This document shows positions 10,405 through 21,056 of a stretch of 64,000 nucleotides of DNA, one piece after another. The notes beneath the pieces were generated by a model. That model was not told where the DNA came from. It made no database searches and saw only the letters and a list, made by a program, of their open reading frames with translations. This DNA comes from an uncultured Proteiniphilum sp. (GTDB taxonomy: Bacteria; Bacteroidota; Bacteroidia; Bacteroidales; Dysgonomonadaceae). The DNA is taken from contig CAKMJT010000029.1 in the NCBI GenBank assembly GCA_927407015.1, positions 1-64,000 of the forward strand, written 5' to 3'. The first letter of the stretch is position 1, and each line of letters starts with the position of its first letter. The position numbers were made by a program, and so were the translations under genes.

Positions 10405-11865
10405 CTATATCCGCTTGCGCGATTTATCGATACGGAGAAAGATAAAGAGCAGGATGGTGAATCCCCATAAAGAGGAGCCTCCATAGCTGAAGAACGGCAG
10501 CGGAATACCAATGACCGGCATGATACCGATCACCATCCCTACATTAATGATCATATGAAACAGAAACACACTCACCGCAGCATAGCCATAGACCCGTCCG
10601 AAAACGGTTGTCTGCCGCTCCGCCAGATGCAGCAGACGGAACACGAATGCCATGAACAGTATCAGAATAAGGGTGGAGCCGATGAAGCCATGCTCCTCAC
10701 CTATCGTGCAGAAAATAAAATCGGTGTCCTGCTCGGGAACATACTTCAGTTTCGTTTGTGTGCCATTCAGAAAGCCCTTACCCACCAATCCTCCCGAACC
10801 GATAGCAATCTTCGATTGTCCCACATGATACCCTGCCCCGCTTAAGTCCTGTTCCATCCCGAGTGTCACCTTGATACGCATCTGCTGGTGTGGCTGCAGT
10901 ACATCATAAAAAACATACTCCACCGATTCGAGAAAAGCGAATGAGGATACCATAAAAAGAAAGATAAAGATGTATGTTTTCTTTCGGTACCTGAAAAAGA
11001 GGTAAAGAAGGTAGAGGCCCGTCACCAGAAAGGCAATGATCGCGACCAGTCCCCAGTCTGTCCGTACGGAAAAGAGAGAGACGATAAAAGCAGTCAGGAA
11101 GGTAGTGGCAGCCAGAAGGAGTAACACGGTGACTACGCCACGTCTTTTCATATAGCTCCAGACGAGGCCTGCAGCGAAGATAACAATTAGTATCGTGGTG
11201 ATAAACTCCCCCCGTGAGAGCATACCTACCTGCGTATCGGAGAACTTGATACCCAATATAAAGTAGACTATGCTTGCAATGCCCACAAAGAGAAACCCTC
11301 CCGGCAACCCTTCCCTGTAAAGGACGAGGATAAAGCTCAGATATACCAGTGCTGTACCTGTTTCGCTCTGGGCGATGACCAGCATCACCGGTAACAGAAT
11401 GATGGCAGATACCAGCAGAAGGTTCTTTCGTTCCATGAGCCGAAAACCGTATGAGTTGAATACCTTTGCCATGGCCAGGGCAATGATGAATTTCATGAAT
11501 TCGGCGGGCTGCAGCCGTACCGGGCCAATGATCAGCCACGAACGCGAGCCGTTGATCTCCTGGGCTACCAGCAGCGTGACGAGCAACAATCCTATGCCTG
11601 CCAGATAAAAGACAAAAGCATAGATCTCGTAAAAACCGACGTCGATCTTCAGCAAGGCGAATGCCAGCAGCAGCGAGGTACCTATCCACACAAGCTGCAT
11701 GCCTGCCCTGCCCGACAAGTCGAACAGGCCGGTAGCATTTTCCAGGTCATAGCTGGCAGCGTAGATGTTAAGCCATCCGAGCATGACAAACAAAAGGAAA
11801 AAGATCACTGTTGTCCAGTCGACCCTTCCTTTCTCCACGATCTCTTTGTTGCCCTGGTACACCAT
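10405..11865 (-). CDS. rodA: Rod shape-determining protein RodA (SEDS family)
   Basis: SEDS family polytopic protein; GSRSWLIIGPVRLQPAEFMKF; C-terminal IPLPFFSYGGSSL. Confidence 0.95.
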   Translation of the reverse strand: MVYQGNKEIVEKGRVDWTTVIFFLLFVMLGWLNIYAASYDLENATGLFDLSGRAGMQLVWIGTSLLLAFALLKIDVGFYEIYAFVFYLAGIGLLLVTLLVAQEINGSRSWLIIGPVRLQPAEFMKFIIALAMAKVFNSYGFRLMERKNLLLVSAIILLPVMLVIAQSETGTALVYLSFILVLYREGLPGGFLFVGIASIVYFILGIKFSDTQVGMLSRGEFITTILIVIFAAGLVWSYMKRRGVVTVLLLLAATTFLTAFIVSLFSVRTDWGLVAIIAFLVTGLYLLYLFFRYRKKTYIFIFLFMVSSFAFLESVEYVFYDVLQPHQQMRIKVTLGMEQDLSGAGYHVGQSKIAIGSGGLVGKGFLNGTQTKLKYVPEQDTDFIFCTIGEEHGFIGSTLILILFMAFVFRLLHLAERQTTVFGRVYGYAAVSVFLFHMIINVGMVIGIMPVIGIPLPFFSYGGSSLWGFTILLFIFLRIDKSRKRI

Positions 11866-11928
11866 AATGATTTATTGATTTACTGATTTCAGACTCCTTG
11901 ATTGATGATTGCTGAACTCTGATTATCC

Positions 11929-13806
11929 CTATTCTGTCGGAAGGGTCGTCCTTGTATAGGCATAGGGTAAGATCTCCCGGTTGATGATGGATTTTTCCAG
12001 CCATTGATCACTCTCGGGTATCTCCCCCCTGAAAAATTGCTGCATCATCAAGCGGGCAATAGGTACTGCATTGGTAGCTCCAAACCGGCCATTCTCAACA
12101 ACTACGGCGATAGCGATCTGCGGATCATCTTTCGGTGCAAAACCCATGAACAGTGAGTGGTCATCGCCATGCGGATTCTCAGCTGTACCAGTCTTGCCGC
12201 ATACCTCCACGAGAGGAGCCAGATTGATGCCGCGGCAGGTTCCCTGGGTCACGGCATCGGCCATTCCGTTGACGGTTATCTCAAAATATTCCCTGTTAAT
12301 ACCCGATTCGTGTCTTGTTGTGTATGTTTCTTCCAGCGATACTCCCTTTCTTTCCTTCACCACATGGGGGGTGTAAAAATAGCCTCTGTTGGCTATTGTG
12401 GCCCCCAGATTGGCTATCTGCAGGGGTGTTGCCAGAATCTCTCCCTGTCCAATGGCAATGGAGATAATATTATGCGCATTCCATCGTTCTGTTTTAAATA
12501 CATTGCTATAAAACTTACTGTTGGGGATGAATCCTCTTTTCTCTGAGGGAAGATCCACACCCAGCGGGTATCCAAAGCCCAGGTTCACCAGATGATTCTT
12601 CCATACATCGAAAGCCTCTCCTACCGTTGCATATTTTGTTCTGTTGCTCAACATACCATTGAAGCCATAGCAAAAGAAAGAGTTACACGAGGTGGATAGT
12701 GCATATTGAATGGCCAGGGGGGAGGCGTGCCCGTGACAGGCAGGGCGTCCGCCCAGGGGGGGGTAACCGCCGTAACAGGAGTACCGTGACTCCGGCGTGA
12801 TGATACCTTCCTGCAGAAAGATCAGTCCCTGTGTGGGTTTGAATGTCGACCCGGGAGGATAGGTACCGGCAATAGCCCTGTTGATCAGTGGTTTATAGGG
12901 GTTGTTTTCGAGCGATTGATAGTTGGCACTAAAAGTATTTCCCGTCAGCAGTGACGGATCATAGGTAGGTGCTGAAACCATGCAAAGGATCTCACCTGTT
13001 TTGGGTTCAATCATCACGATGCTGCCTACCTTGTTGTGCATCAGCTGCTCACCGTATGCCTGTAACGCTATGTCAATGCCCAGCGTGAGATCCCTGCCCG
13101 ATACCGGTGCCTTGTCGTGCCTGCCCTCCTCGTAGCGCCCCTGCACCCTTCCGTGTGCATCGCGAAGGAGGACCTCCACCCCTTTCTCACCCCGCAGGTC
13201 TTCCTCGTGCGACAGTTCAATCCCCGACTTACCTACATAATCACCCCGCACGTAATAGGGATCGGCGGCCATCTTATTCTTGTCCACCTCTGCCACGTAA
13301 CCAAGGATGAGTCCCATATTAGGAAAGTTATACTGTCGTTCGGTACGGCTTTGGATATATATTCCCGGAAATTTGTACAGTTTTTCCTGCAACAAGCCAT
13401 ATCCTTTCACGTCAAGCTGCGGCATGAACAGTTGCGGTGTATAGGACGAATAACCCGGGTTCCTGCGCCGGTCTCTCATATCTGCATCCAGGCTGTGGAA
13501 GCTTTCCTTATTGATATTCAGCGTTCGGCAAAAGTCGAGTGTGTCGAACTGCTTCATCTCTCTGACAACCATCATCACATCGTAGGTGGGCCTGTTGTAA
13601 ACCAGCAGATTCCCTTTTCTGTCGTAGATAGCTCCTCTTGCCGGATAAAGAGATCTGCGAAGAAAGGCGTTACTGTCGGCATACTCGCGGTACTGGGGAC
13701 TCAGTATCTGCAGATGAAACAGCTGAACAACGTACACAAGGGCGATGATCACTGCCACTGCGGCAATGATATACCTTCTCTTAGTCAACGAATTATAATT
13801 GCTCAC
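11929..13806 (-). CDS. mrdA: Penicillin-binding protein 2
   Basis: PGSTFKPTQ (SxxK), STSCNSF, GKTGTAENPHGDDHSLF; located upstream of rodA. Confidence 0.95.
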   Translation of the reverse strand: MSNYNSLTKRRYIIAAVAVIIALVYVVQLFHLQILSPQYREYADSNAFLRRSLYPARGAIYDRKGNLLVYNRPTYDVMMVVREMKQFDTLDFCRTLNINKESFHSLDADMRDRRRNPGYSSYTPQLFMPQLDVKGYGLLQEKLYKFPGIYIQSRTERQYNFPNMGLILGYVAEVDKNKMAADPYYVRGDYVGKSGIELSHEEDLRGEKGVEVLLRDAHGRVQGRYEEGRHDKAPVSGRDLTLGIDIALQAYGEQLMHNKVGSIVMIEPKTGEILCMVSAPTYDPSLLTGNTFSANYQSLENNPYKPLINRAIAGTYPPGSTFKPTQGLIFLQEGIITPESRYSCYGGYPPLGGRPACHGHASPLAIQYALSTSCNSFFCYGFNGMLSNRTKYATVGEAFDVWKNHLVNLGFGYPLGVDLPSEKRGFIPNSKFYSNVFKTERWNAHNIISIAIGQGEILATPLQIANLGATIANRGYFYTPHVVKERKGVSLEETYTTRHESGINREYFEITVNGMADAVTQGTCRGINLAPLVEVCGKTGTAENPHGDDHSLFMGFAPKDDPQIAIAVVVENGRFGATNAVPIARLMMQQFFRGEIPESDQWLEKSIINREILPYAYTRTTLPTE

Positions 13807-14311
13807 TCTGTCTTCTCTTATAAAATAAACTGTCTAACGTGACAATGAGCAGGATAGTAATCACGGAGGAGGTGATCATCCGAAGAAGTGTACTTGTCAG
13901 ATTAAAGAGCGTAAACGACTCGATGAAAAACAGCAGGGTGAGATGCAGGAGCACCATAAAAATGGTGAATCTTACAAAGGGTCCTGTGGCCGTGTAGATG
14001 CCGGGGACAAATTCATCGTACTCTTCCTTTTCGAAGAAAAGGTCCATGACCGGCTTCCTGAGGGCTGCTACGATGGTGATTGCAGCAGCATTCATTCCGG
14101 GTGTATTCAGGAAGATATCTATGATCAATCCCATCAGAAAAGCGGAGATGATCACAAAAAAGGGGTTCCGGCCCATGGGCAGCTTCAGCAGAAAGTAACC
14201 ATACAAGACCGGTGTGGCCAGACCGAACAGACTGATCCTGTTCAGTAACAATACCTGCAGCAGGATCAACAGCACAAACCGGACTATTTCGTACAGATAA
14301 CTTAGTTTCAT
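13793..14311 (-). CDS. mreD: Rod shape-determining protein MreD
   Basis: 172 aa integral membrane protein between mreC and mrdA. Confidence 0.88.
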   Translation of the reverse strand: MKLSYLYEIVRFVLLILLQVLLLNRISLFGLATPVLYGYFLLKLPMGRNPFFVIISAFLMGLIIDIFLNTPGMNAAAITIVAALRKPVMDLFFEKEEYDEFVPGIYTATGPFVRFTIFMVLLHLTLLFFIESFTLFNLTSTLLRMITSSVITILLIVTLDSLFYKRRQSEQL

Positions 14312-15201
14312 TGTAATAATGCTTCGAGTGCTTTTTGTTCTTCGTAGAACCTGTCGTCGATCACCAGCACATCCTGCAGCGTGTAAAAATCGGTTGCCAG
14401 ATCGATATTGAATGTGTTGAAATTATCGTCCTTTGACTCACCCCTGTCACTCACAAACCCAATGATCAGATTGCGGGGAAAGATACGCGAGAAACTGGTC
14501 AATACCGTATCACCATGCTGAAATACTTCATGTCTCGGCAGATCCAGCAACTGTGCCTGCCGGATATTTTTACCGTCCCAGGCGATGGATCCGTAGTTTT
14601 CGGAGTTCTTCAGCTTGCCGCTTAAACGAAACTTAGGGTTGATCACAGGGATTACCAACGAGAAGTTTTGGGATACTTGCGATACCACACCCACCACACC
14701 TCTTTGCGATATCACTCCCATATCTGGTTTGATACCCCGGGCTGATCCTTTGTTGATCGTGATGAAATTGTTGACTCCCGAAAAACTCAGGTTGACAACT
14801 TCCGCGGGAATAAAATCAAATTGAGGGGATTCCACCGTGTCACGCACAAAGGCATTCACCTCCGTCGTGTCAGCAGTGGCAAGGCTGTCAAGATGCGCTC
14901 TCAATGAATAGAGATCTTTCTCCAGTACCGCATTTCGTTCCAGCAGCTGCTGATTGTTTTGCTTCAGGAGAAAGAATGAGGTAAGGTTGTTGGAAATCGT
15001 GTAGAACTGCCCTGTCACCTTGTTGGCAGAAGTCAGATAAACACTTCGCTGGTAGGAATTATGCGTAAAGACAAGATAGAAGCTGAAGGCAATAAGCATT
15101 ATTGCAACCAGCCAGTGACTATATCGAATGATGAAATTAAAAAGATTACGCATGCAAGCCTCTGTCATTATCCGTGACCATAGCCTATCGCTAAGAGCCA
15201 A
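14308..15201 (-). CDS. mreC: Rod shape-determining protein MreC
   Basis: Single N-terminal TM plus coiled coil; GVVSQRGVVGVVSQVS and the MreC beta-domain pattern. Confidence 0.93.
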   Translation of the reverse strand: MALSDRLWSRIMTEACMRNLFNFIIRYSHWLVAIMLIAFSFYLVFTHNSYQRSVYLTSANKVTGQFYTISNNLTSFFLLKQNNQQLLERNAVLEKDLYSLRAHLDSLATADTTEVNAFVRDTVESPQFDFIPAEVVNLSFSGVNNFITINKGSARGIKPDMGVISQRGVVGVVSQVSQNFSLVIPVINPKFRLSGKLKNSENYGSIAWDGKNIRQAQLLDLPRHEVFQHGDTVLTSFSRIFPRNLIIGFVSDRGESKDDNFNTFNIDLATDFYTLQDVLVIDDRFYEEQKALEALLQ

Positions 15202-15208
15202 CAGCGGT

Positions 15209-16234
15209 TTATCGCATTAAAAAGGTAAATTTATCAATATTCCTCAAGGCGATACTTGTCCCTTTTGCCACCATATGCAACGGGTCATCGACCACGGTGA
15301 AAGGAATCCCAATTTTCTCGGTCAACCGTTTGTCGAGGCCTCTGAGCAGTGCACCACCACCCGTCAGGTAAATCCCGTTCCTTACAATGTCAGCATATAA
15401 CTCAGGAGGCGTCTGTTCCAGTGCGCTCAGCACGGCAGAATCCACTTTCGACACCGATTTCTCGATGCAATGGGCTATTTCCTGATAGGATACGGGTACA
15501 TCCATCGGTAACGATGTCATCCGGTTAGGGCCGTGTACAACAAAATCTTCCGGCGGATTATCCAGTTCGGTAAGTACTGAACCAACGTTGAACTTGATCT
15601 GTTCAGCCGTGCGGTCCCCCACCTTGATATTGTGCTGACGTCCCATATAATCCTGGATGTCTTCGGTAAAATCATCACCCGCAATTTTGATTGATTTGTT
15701 GCAGACAATGCCACCCAGGGAGATCACCGCGATCTCTGTGGTCCCGCCACCTATATCCACGATCATGTTTCCTTCGGGCGCCTCCACATCCAGGCCTATC
15801 CCAAGTGCAGCAGCCATAGGCTCAAAAATCATGTATACGTCACGCCCTCCGGCATGTTCGGCTGAGTCACGCACAGCACGTATCTCCACTTCCGTGCTTC
15901 CCGAAGGAATACAGATCACTACACGCAGCGAGGGAGAAAACAATCCCCCTTTATTTTTGTTTGCCATCTTGATCATACCGCGGATCATCTGCTCCGCAGC
16001 ATTAAAATCAGCAATCACCCCATCTCTCAACGGTCTTACCGTACGTATATTCTCATGTGTCTTTCCATGCATCTGCCTCGCTTTCTCGCCCAAAGCAATC
16101 ATTTTGTCGGTTTTGCGATCCAGTGCCACGATGGAGGGTTCGTCCAGCAGAATTTTACCGGCATTGTTCACAATAACGGAATTGGCGGTACCGAGGTCCA
16201 TGGCCAGCTCCTGTGTAAATGAAAATAAGCCCAT
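15209..16234 (-). CDS. mreB: Rod shape-determining protein MreB
   Basis: Actin-like ATPase: MDLGTANSVIV, IVDIGGGTTEIAVISLGG, LTGGGALLRGLD. Confidence 0.97.
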   Translation of the reverse strand: MGLFSFTQELAMDLGTANSVIVNNAGKILLDEPSIVALDRKTDKMIALGEKARQMHGKTHENIRTVRPLRDGVIADFNAAEQMIRGMIKMANKNKGGLFSPSLRVVICIPSGSTEVEIRAVRDSAEHAGGRDVYMIFEPMAAALGIGLDVEAPEGNMIVDIGGGTTEIAVISLGGIVCNKSIKIAGDDFTEDIQDYMGRQHNIKVGDRTAEQIKFNVGSVLTELDNPPEDFVVHGPNRMTSLPMDVPVSYQEIAHCIEKSVSKVDSAVLSALEQTPPELYADIVRNGIYLTGGGALLRGLDKRLTEKIGIPFTVVDDPLHMVAKGTSIALRNIDKFTFLMR

Positions 16235-16282
16235 ATTCTATTTATGTTATACTGTTAGTTGTAGTGCTGTTATCTTTTTATC

Positions 16283-17806
16283 TCAATGTTTAAAATGTCG
16301 TATACCCGTGGTTACCATGACGAGGCTATGCCTGTTGCAGTAGTCAATCGATTCAGCATCCCGTATTGACCCACCCGGTTGAATGACGGCTGTGATACCC
16401 GCTTTATGTGCTATCTCCACACAATCGGGGAAGGGAAAGAAAGCGTCACTGGCCATCACCGCTCCCTGCAGATCGAAATGAAACGTCCCCGCTTTTTCGA
16501 TGGCCTGGTTCAGTGCATCCACCCTGGATGTCTGCCCTGTGCCGCTGGCGATGAGCTGTTTGTTCTTTGCCAGGACGATGGCATTCGATTTGGTATGCTT
16601 CACCAGTATATTGGCAAAGAGGAGGTCCTCCTGCTCTGTTGCGCTGGGTGCCTGGCTGGTAACCACCTGTAAATTGTCCCCGTTTTGTACGCTCACGTTT
16701 TTGTCCTGTACCAGTACTCCGTTCAACACAGAACGGTACTGGATCTTCTGCGAAGCCTTTTCTGCCGATTTAAGCACCAAAATTATACGATTTTTCTTTT
16801 GAAACAAAATATCCAGTGCATCTTTATCGTAACCGGGTGCAATGATCACTTCGAAGAAAATCTCGTGGATGGCTTCAGCAGCCTCTTTATCCACCGGTCT
16901 GTTGGTGACGACAATGCCACCGAACGCAGAAACCGGATCGGCAGCCAGTGCGGCGGCCCATGCCTCTTTAACGGTTGGGCGACAAGCCATGCCGCAGGCG
17001 TTGTTGTGCTTCAGGATAGCCAGCGCTGTCTCGTCGAAATCGGAGATCAGGGAGACAGCGGCATCAATATCCAGGAGATTGTTATAAGAGATCTCCCTGC
17101 CGTGCAGTTGTTCGAAGACCTCATCGAAATCACCATAGAAGATACCCTGCTGGTGTGGGTTCTCACCGTAACGGAGCTTCTTTCCGTCGTTCAGTGCTAC
17201 ACGAAGTGCCGTGTGGTCGTCCTGATCGAAATAACGGAAAATAGCGGAGTCATAGCCTGAGGAGACTTTAAAGGCCTCCCTGGCAAACCAGCGGCGTTCT
17301 TCCAGTCCGGTGATGCCCTGCTTCTCTTGCAGCAGCGCGAGCAGTGGCTTATATTGATCTTTTGATGCTACAATGAGCACGTCCTTGTGGTTCTTCGCAG
17401 CTCCCCTTATGAGGGAAATACCGCCTATATCAATCTTTTCGATGATTTCCTCCTCTGAGCCACCAGTTGAAACCGTTTCTTCGAACGGGTACAAGTCGAC
17501 AATCACCAGGTCGATGGAAGGAATATCGTACGATTTCACCTGCTTCTTATCCGATTCGCAGTCGCGCCGATAGAGGATGCCGCCGAAGATCTTCGGGTGA
17601 AGGGTTTTTACTCTTCCACCCAGTATGGAAGGATATCCACTCACATCCTCCACCGATTCACACTCGTAACCCAACGATTGAATAAATTCCTGTGTTCCGC
17701 CTGTAGATATGAATTTAACCCGTAAGTTGTTTAACTCCTGAAGGATCTCTTCTAATCCTTCCTTGTGATATACCGAAATGAGGGCTGTTTGAATTTTTTG
17801 TGACAT
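16283..17806 (-). CDS. purH: Bifunctional AICAR transformylase/IMP cyclohydrolase PurH
   Basis: MSQKIQTALISVYHKEGLEEI...STGGTQEFIQSLG; KHNNACGMA. Start moved to internal ATG at 17806 of the listed ORF. Confidence 0.95.
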   Translation of the reverse strand: MSQKIQTALISVYHKEGLEEILQELNNLRVKFISTGGTQEFIQSLGYECESVEDVSGYPSILGGRVKTLHPKIFGGILYRRDCESDKKQVKSYDIPSIDLVIVDLYPFEETVSTGGSEEEIIEKIDIGGISLIRGAAKNHKDVLIVASKDQYKPLLALLQEKQGITGLEERRWFAREAFKVSSGYDSAIFRYFDQDDHTALRVALNDGKKLRYGENPHQQGIFYGDFDEVFEQLHGREISYNNLLDIDAAVSLISDFDETALAILKHNNACGMACRPTVKEAWAAALAADPVSAFGGIVVTNRPVDKEAAEAIHEIFFEVIIAPGYDKDALDILFQKKNRIILVLKSAEKASQKIQYRSVLNGVLVQDKNVSVQNGDNLQVVTSQAPSATEQEDLLFANILVKHTKSNAIVLAKNKQLIASGTGQTSRVDALNQAIEKAGTFHFDLQGAVMASDAFFPFPDCVEIAHKAGITAVIQPGGSIRDAESIDYCNRHSLVMVTTGIRHFKH

Positions 17807-17970
17807 TGTCTGCCTTTTTGACACGTTATTTTTTAAAAAGAATACAAAGGTACAAAATCTATCGCTCATTTTCGAGAATTGATTCATTAGTTTTGTGAAA
17901 CTTTGAGAAAATGACAATCAAGACGGAAGTGAAGCGGGAAGCGGTCAGAATAAGATAATACAGTCCGGAA

Positions 17971-19584
17971 TCACTTGCGGACAGAACCATGTGACTGATG
18001 AATTGAGTGACAGAGCGGCGCATCCTCTGCACGTTGGGCCGGTACCGGTAAGGGATGGGCAGGCTTCATCCCGATTGTCACCCGTAGATCATCCGCTTTT
18101 CCGTATACGAGCTTCCGTCCGCTACCGTTTTGTATATCAACATGATCATCCCAGATACTTGATATGGATTCTTTTGCTTTTCTGATGACCGGGGTACGTA
18201 GTATAAACCGCTCCGTGATACCGGCAAAGTTGCCGGAAGCAGCACCGGTGAGTGCATGGATAAAATTATCGAGGGAGGCAAGCATTTCCTCTTTTTGGAC
18301 GGAAGCATCATCCCGCTGGTCCTCGTTGCCGCTGTAATGGGCAAGCATCATCTCAATGGCCGGATCGGAGAGATCCTTCATGACCATCTCCGTCAGCACA
18401 GCAGCGTCGGGGATGGTGATAAAAGATTTTGCCCACCTGGGCAGATACCCGGCTAAAGCAGGATGGTAGTCGTTGATGAATCCGGCGAACATCTCCCTGA
18501 ATCCATGCTCGATGGTCTGCCTGGCATATGTCTGAAAATCGGCTTCTCCTAATAGTGGGTAATCAATTTCTTCAATATATTTTGTTTCAACGGATAGTGA
18601 GTCTCCGGCGACCTCCACAATCCTGTAGGGAGATGGATAGGTTACAATCGATCCGGTTTCCACCTCGTAGAAGCAGTTGCCATCCGGTCCCTCAACCATC
18701 GAAATGTCAGACGAGTGAAAATGTCCCGTAAACAAAACATGTATACCATAGTCGATGAATTTCTCCTGTACATCCCTGAAGTTATCCACCATATAGGGTG
18801 CGGCAAAGAGCCCCTGATGTGTAAAATGTTCCACCACATTGTGATGCATCATCACCAGTATCTGCTTACCAAGGTTTTGAGCCACCTGCATCTCGGTACG
18901 CAGCCATGCCATGGTTTGGGGCCTGATGGCACCACCCGTGGTATTGTGATCGTCCTCATCGCCTTTGGAGATAAAACGGTTGTCATCATAGCGGCAGGCA
19001 TCCATACACATTACCCTTAAACCGTTTACCGGCTCGCTCACGTAACTCAAAGAATGTGCATCGCGGCTGACCGCTCTGTCATAACCGTAATCTGAATAAA
19101 TAACGGCAAAATCTTCCGCGGAGATGATCGCCTCTCTGCGGACTGTATCCCCATGAAAACTAACGGCATCAGGATTATTCACGTCGTGATTACCAGGGAT
19201 CACCAACACCCTTACCCCTCTTTCCCGCAATGGTTTTAACAGCTCTGCCACCTCAAGGTGACTCACCAGCTCTCCGTCTTTTGTTAAATCACCCGGGATA
19301 AGAACAATATCCGGATTCTCCTGCAGCAAAAGCTGCACAGTCTGCCGGAGTATTGCATCACTCTCCATAAGCATTTTCCTGTCTCCGTTAAGATAGTCAT
19401 ACAGCGCTTTTCCACGTTCAACGATCAGTGAAGGGTGGGTATAGTGGATGTCGGAGATAACGCCTATGCGGATTGTCTGAGCGGTCATCGAGTGGCTATA
19501 TGTGTACAAAACGAAAGCAGCAAGCGTGGATAAAACGATACTCCCTATTCCAGTATGCCGTAGTCTTATCATCTCTTTTTTCAT
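17971..19584 (-). CDS. Secreted calcineurin-like metallophosphoesterase
   Basis: RIGVISDIHYTHP, VLIPGDLTKDGE, VIPGNHDV, MHHNVVEH, FTGHFHSSD. Confidence 0.9.
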   Translation of the reverse strand: MKKEMIRLRHTGIGSIVLSTLAAFVLYTYSHSMTAQTIRIGVISDIHYTHPSLIVERGKALYDYLNGDRKMLMESDAILRQTVQLLLQENPDIVLIPGDLTKDGELVSHLEVAELLKPLRERGVRVLVIPGNHDVNNPDAVSFHGDTVRREAIISAEDFAVIYSDYGYDRAVSRDAHSLSYVSEPVNGLRVMCMDACRYDDNRFISKGDEDDHNTTGGAIRPQTMAWLRTEMQVAQNLGKQILVMMHHNVVEHFTHQGLFAAPYMVDNFRDVQEKFIDYGIHVLFTGHFHSSDISMVEGPDGNCFYEVETGSIVTYPSPYRIVEVAGDSLSVETKYIEEIDYPLLGEADFQTYARQTIEHGFREMFAGFINDYHPALAGYLPRWAKSFITIPDAAVLTEMVMKDLSDPAIEMMLAHYSGNEDQRDDASVQKEEMLASLDNFIHALTGAASGNFAGITERFILRTPVIRKAKESISSIWDDHVDIQNGSGRKLVYGKADDLRVTIGMKPAHPLPVPAQRAEDAPLCHSIHQSHGSVRK

Positions 19585-19803
19585 GTTGCTAAGTTACACC
19601 ATAAACCAGACATAAAGAAAACTTCCCGGTTAAGTTAAAATGAAGTTACAGCTGTAAACAGAGTATACCGGCAGACGTCATGCTGCCGAGGTGTGAGGGG
19701 TGCGAGTCGGCGGCATCAGAACGATCTATCATTGAAACGGGAGTGCCACTCATGCGACACCCCCGCTTACAAAAATTATCTTCTATTCAATGAACGAGAA
19801 AAG

Positions 19804-20766
19804 TTATTTCACCTCCCAACCCAGGGCACTTGCACCCAGAACGGCTGCATCACTTTCCTTGAGTTCGGAGAACAGCAGCTTCACCTTGTTCTTGAATATA
19901 TTTAACAGGTTCTTCTCCATACTCTCACGGATGGGGTTCATGATGAGGTCACCGGCCTTAGCCAGGCCACCAAAAAGTATGATCGCCTCGGGACTGGAGA
20001 ATGCAACGAAATCGGCAAAAGCCTCACCCAGCATCTCTCCCGTGAAACGGAAAATCTCCTTTGCCATCTCGTCTCCTGCCATAGCGGCATCGAACACATC
20101 CTTTGAGGTGATGTCATCCATCGGTATGTTACGCAAGCGTGTATCTATCTCAGGCCTCAGCTCCAGATATTCGCGTGCGGTGCGTGCAACACCCGTGGCC
20201 GAGGAGTAGGCTTCGAGACATCCTGCTCTGCCACAACCGCACAGACGGCCGTTGTGACGTCGTACAATCACGTGGCCCAGCTCACCGGCGAAGCCATCAT
20301 GGCCGTATACCAGCTGTCCGTTGACCACGATACCGCTACCCACGCCTGTACCCAGCGTGATCACGATAAAATCTTTCATGCCGCGGGCAGCACCGTAGGT
20401 CATCTCACCAATGGCTGCAGCGTTTGCATCATTCGTGAGTGCTACGGGGATTCCCACACGGTCCTCCAGCATTTGTGCAAAGGGAATCACCCCTTTCCAG
20501 CGCAGGTTGGGTGCAAACTCGATGCTACCGGTAAAGTAATTGCCGTTGGGTGTCCCTGCACCAATACCTTTGATTTGATCCTTGGTCGTTGTCTCTCCAA
20601 TGAGGTTGTTGATCAGTTCTGTCAGCTCATCCAGATAGTTTTCAATTTGTGCATGTTTCGCGGTTTTAATGCTGCCGCTGATTAAGATCTGGCCTCTTTT
20701 GTCAACAATGCCGACGACGGTATTTGTTCCGCCGACATCAATACCTATTACATAGGGTTTATCCAT
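19804..20766 (-). CDS. ROK family kinase (glucokinase-like)
   Basis: GIDVGGTNTVVGIVD, GELGHVIVRRHNGRLCGCGRAGCLEAY. Confidence 0.92.
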   Translation of the reverse strand: MDKPYVIGIDVGGTNTVVGIVDKRGQILISGSIKTAKHAQIENYLDELTELINNLIGETTTKDQIKGIGAGTPNGNYFTGSIEFAPNLRWKGVIPFAQMLEDRVGIPVALTNDANAAAIGEMTYGAARGMKDFIVITLGTGVGSGIVVNGQLVYGHDGFAGELGHVIVRRHNGRLCGCGRAGCLEAYSSATGVARTAREYLELRPEIDTRLRNIPMDDITSKDVFDAAMAGDEMAKEIFRFTGEMLGEAFADFVAFSSPEAIILFGGLAKAGDLIMNPIRESMEKNLLNIFKNKVKLLFSELKESDAAVLGASALGWEVK

Positions 20767-20923
20767 GATTCGTTTTATTAAAAGTTAGTCAATGATAATT
20801 GTAAGTAAATTCTTTGCCACAAATATATGGAAATTTCATTAAACAGCTTATCGGAAGGTTGATTTATTACAATTATATTTCGAAAGCAGGTGTGCTGATA
20901 TCAATATTGAAGAAAAAAAATGA

Positions 20924-20953
20924 TTGCCACATTCATAAATTTATCTACATTTG
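20924..20953 (+). promoter_or_regulatory. Bacteroidetes-type promoter of the lyase gene
   Basis: TTG (20924-20926), 19-bp spacer, TACATTTG (20946-20953) matching TAnnTTTG. Confidence 0.55.
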
Positions 20954-21056
20954 CACCTTTAAATTTACATTTGATGCCGGAAGGCTGTCATAAATATCAT
21001 TTTAGAACCAAATAACACAATTATATATATACAAAGACTATACAGAAACGATTATC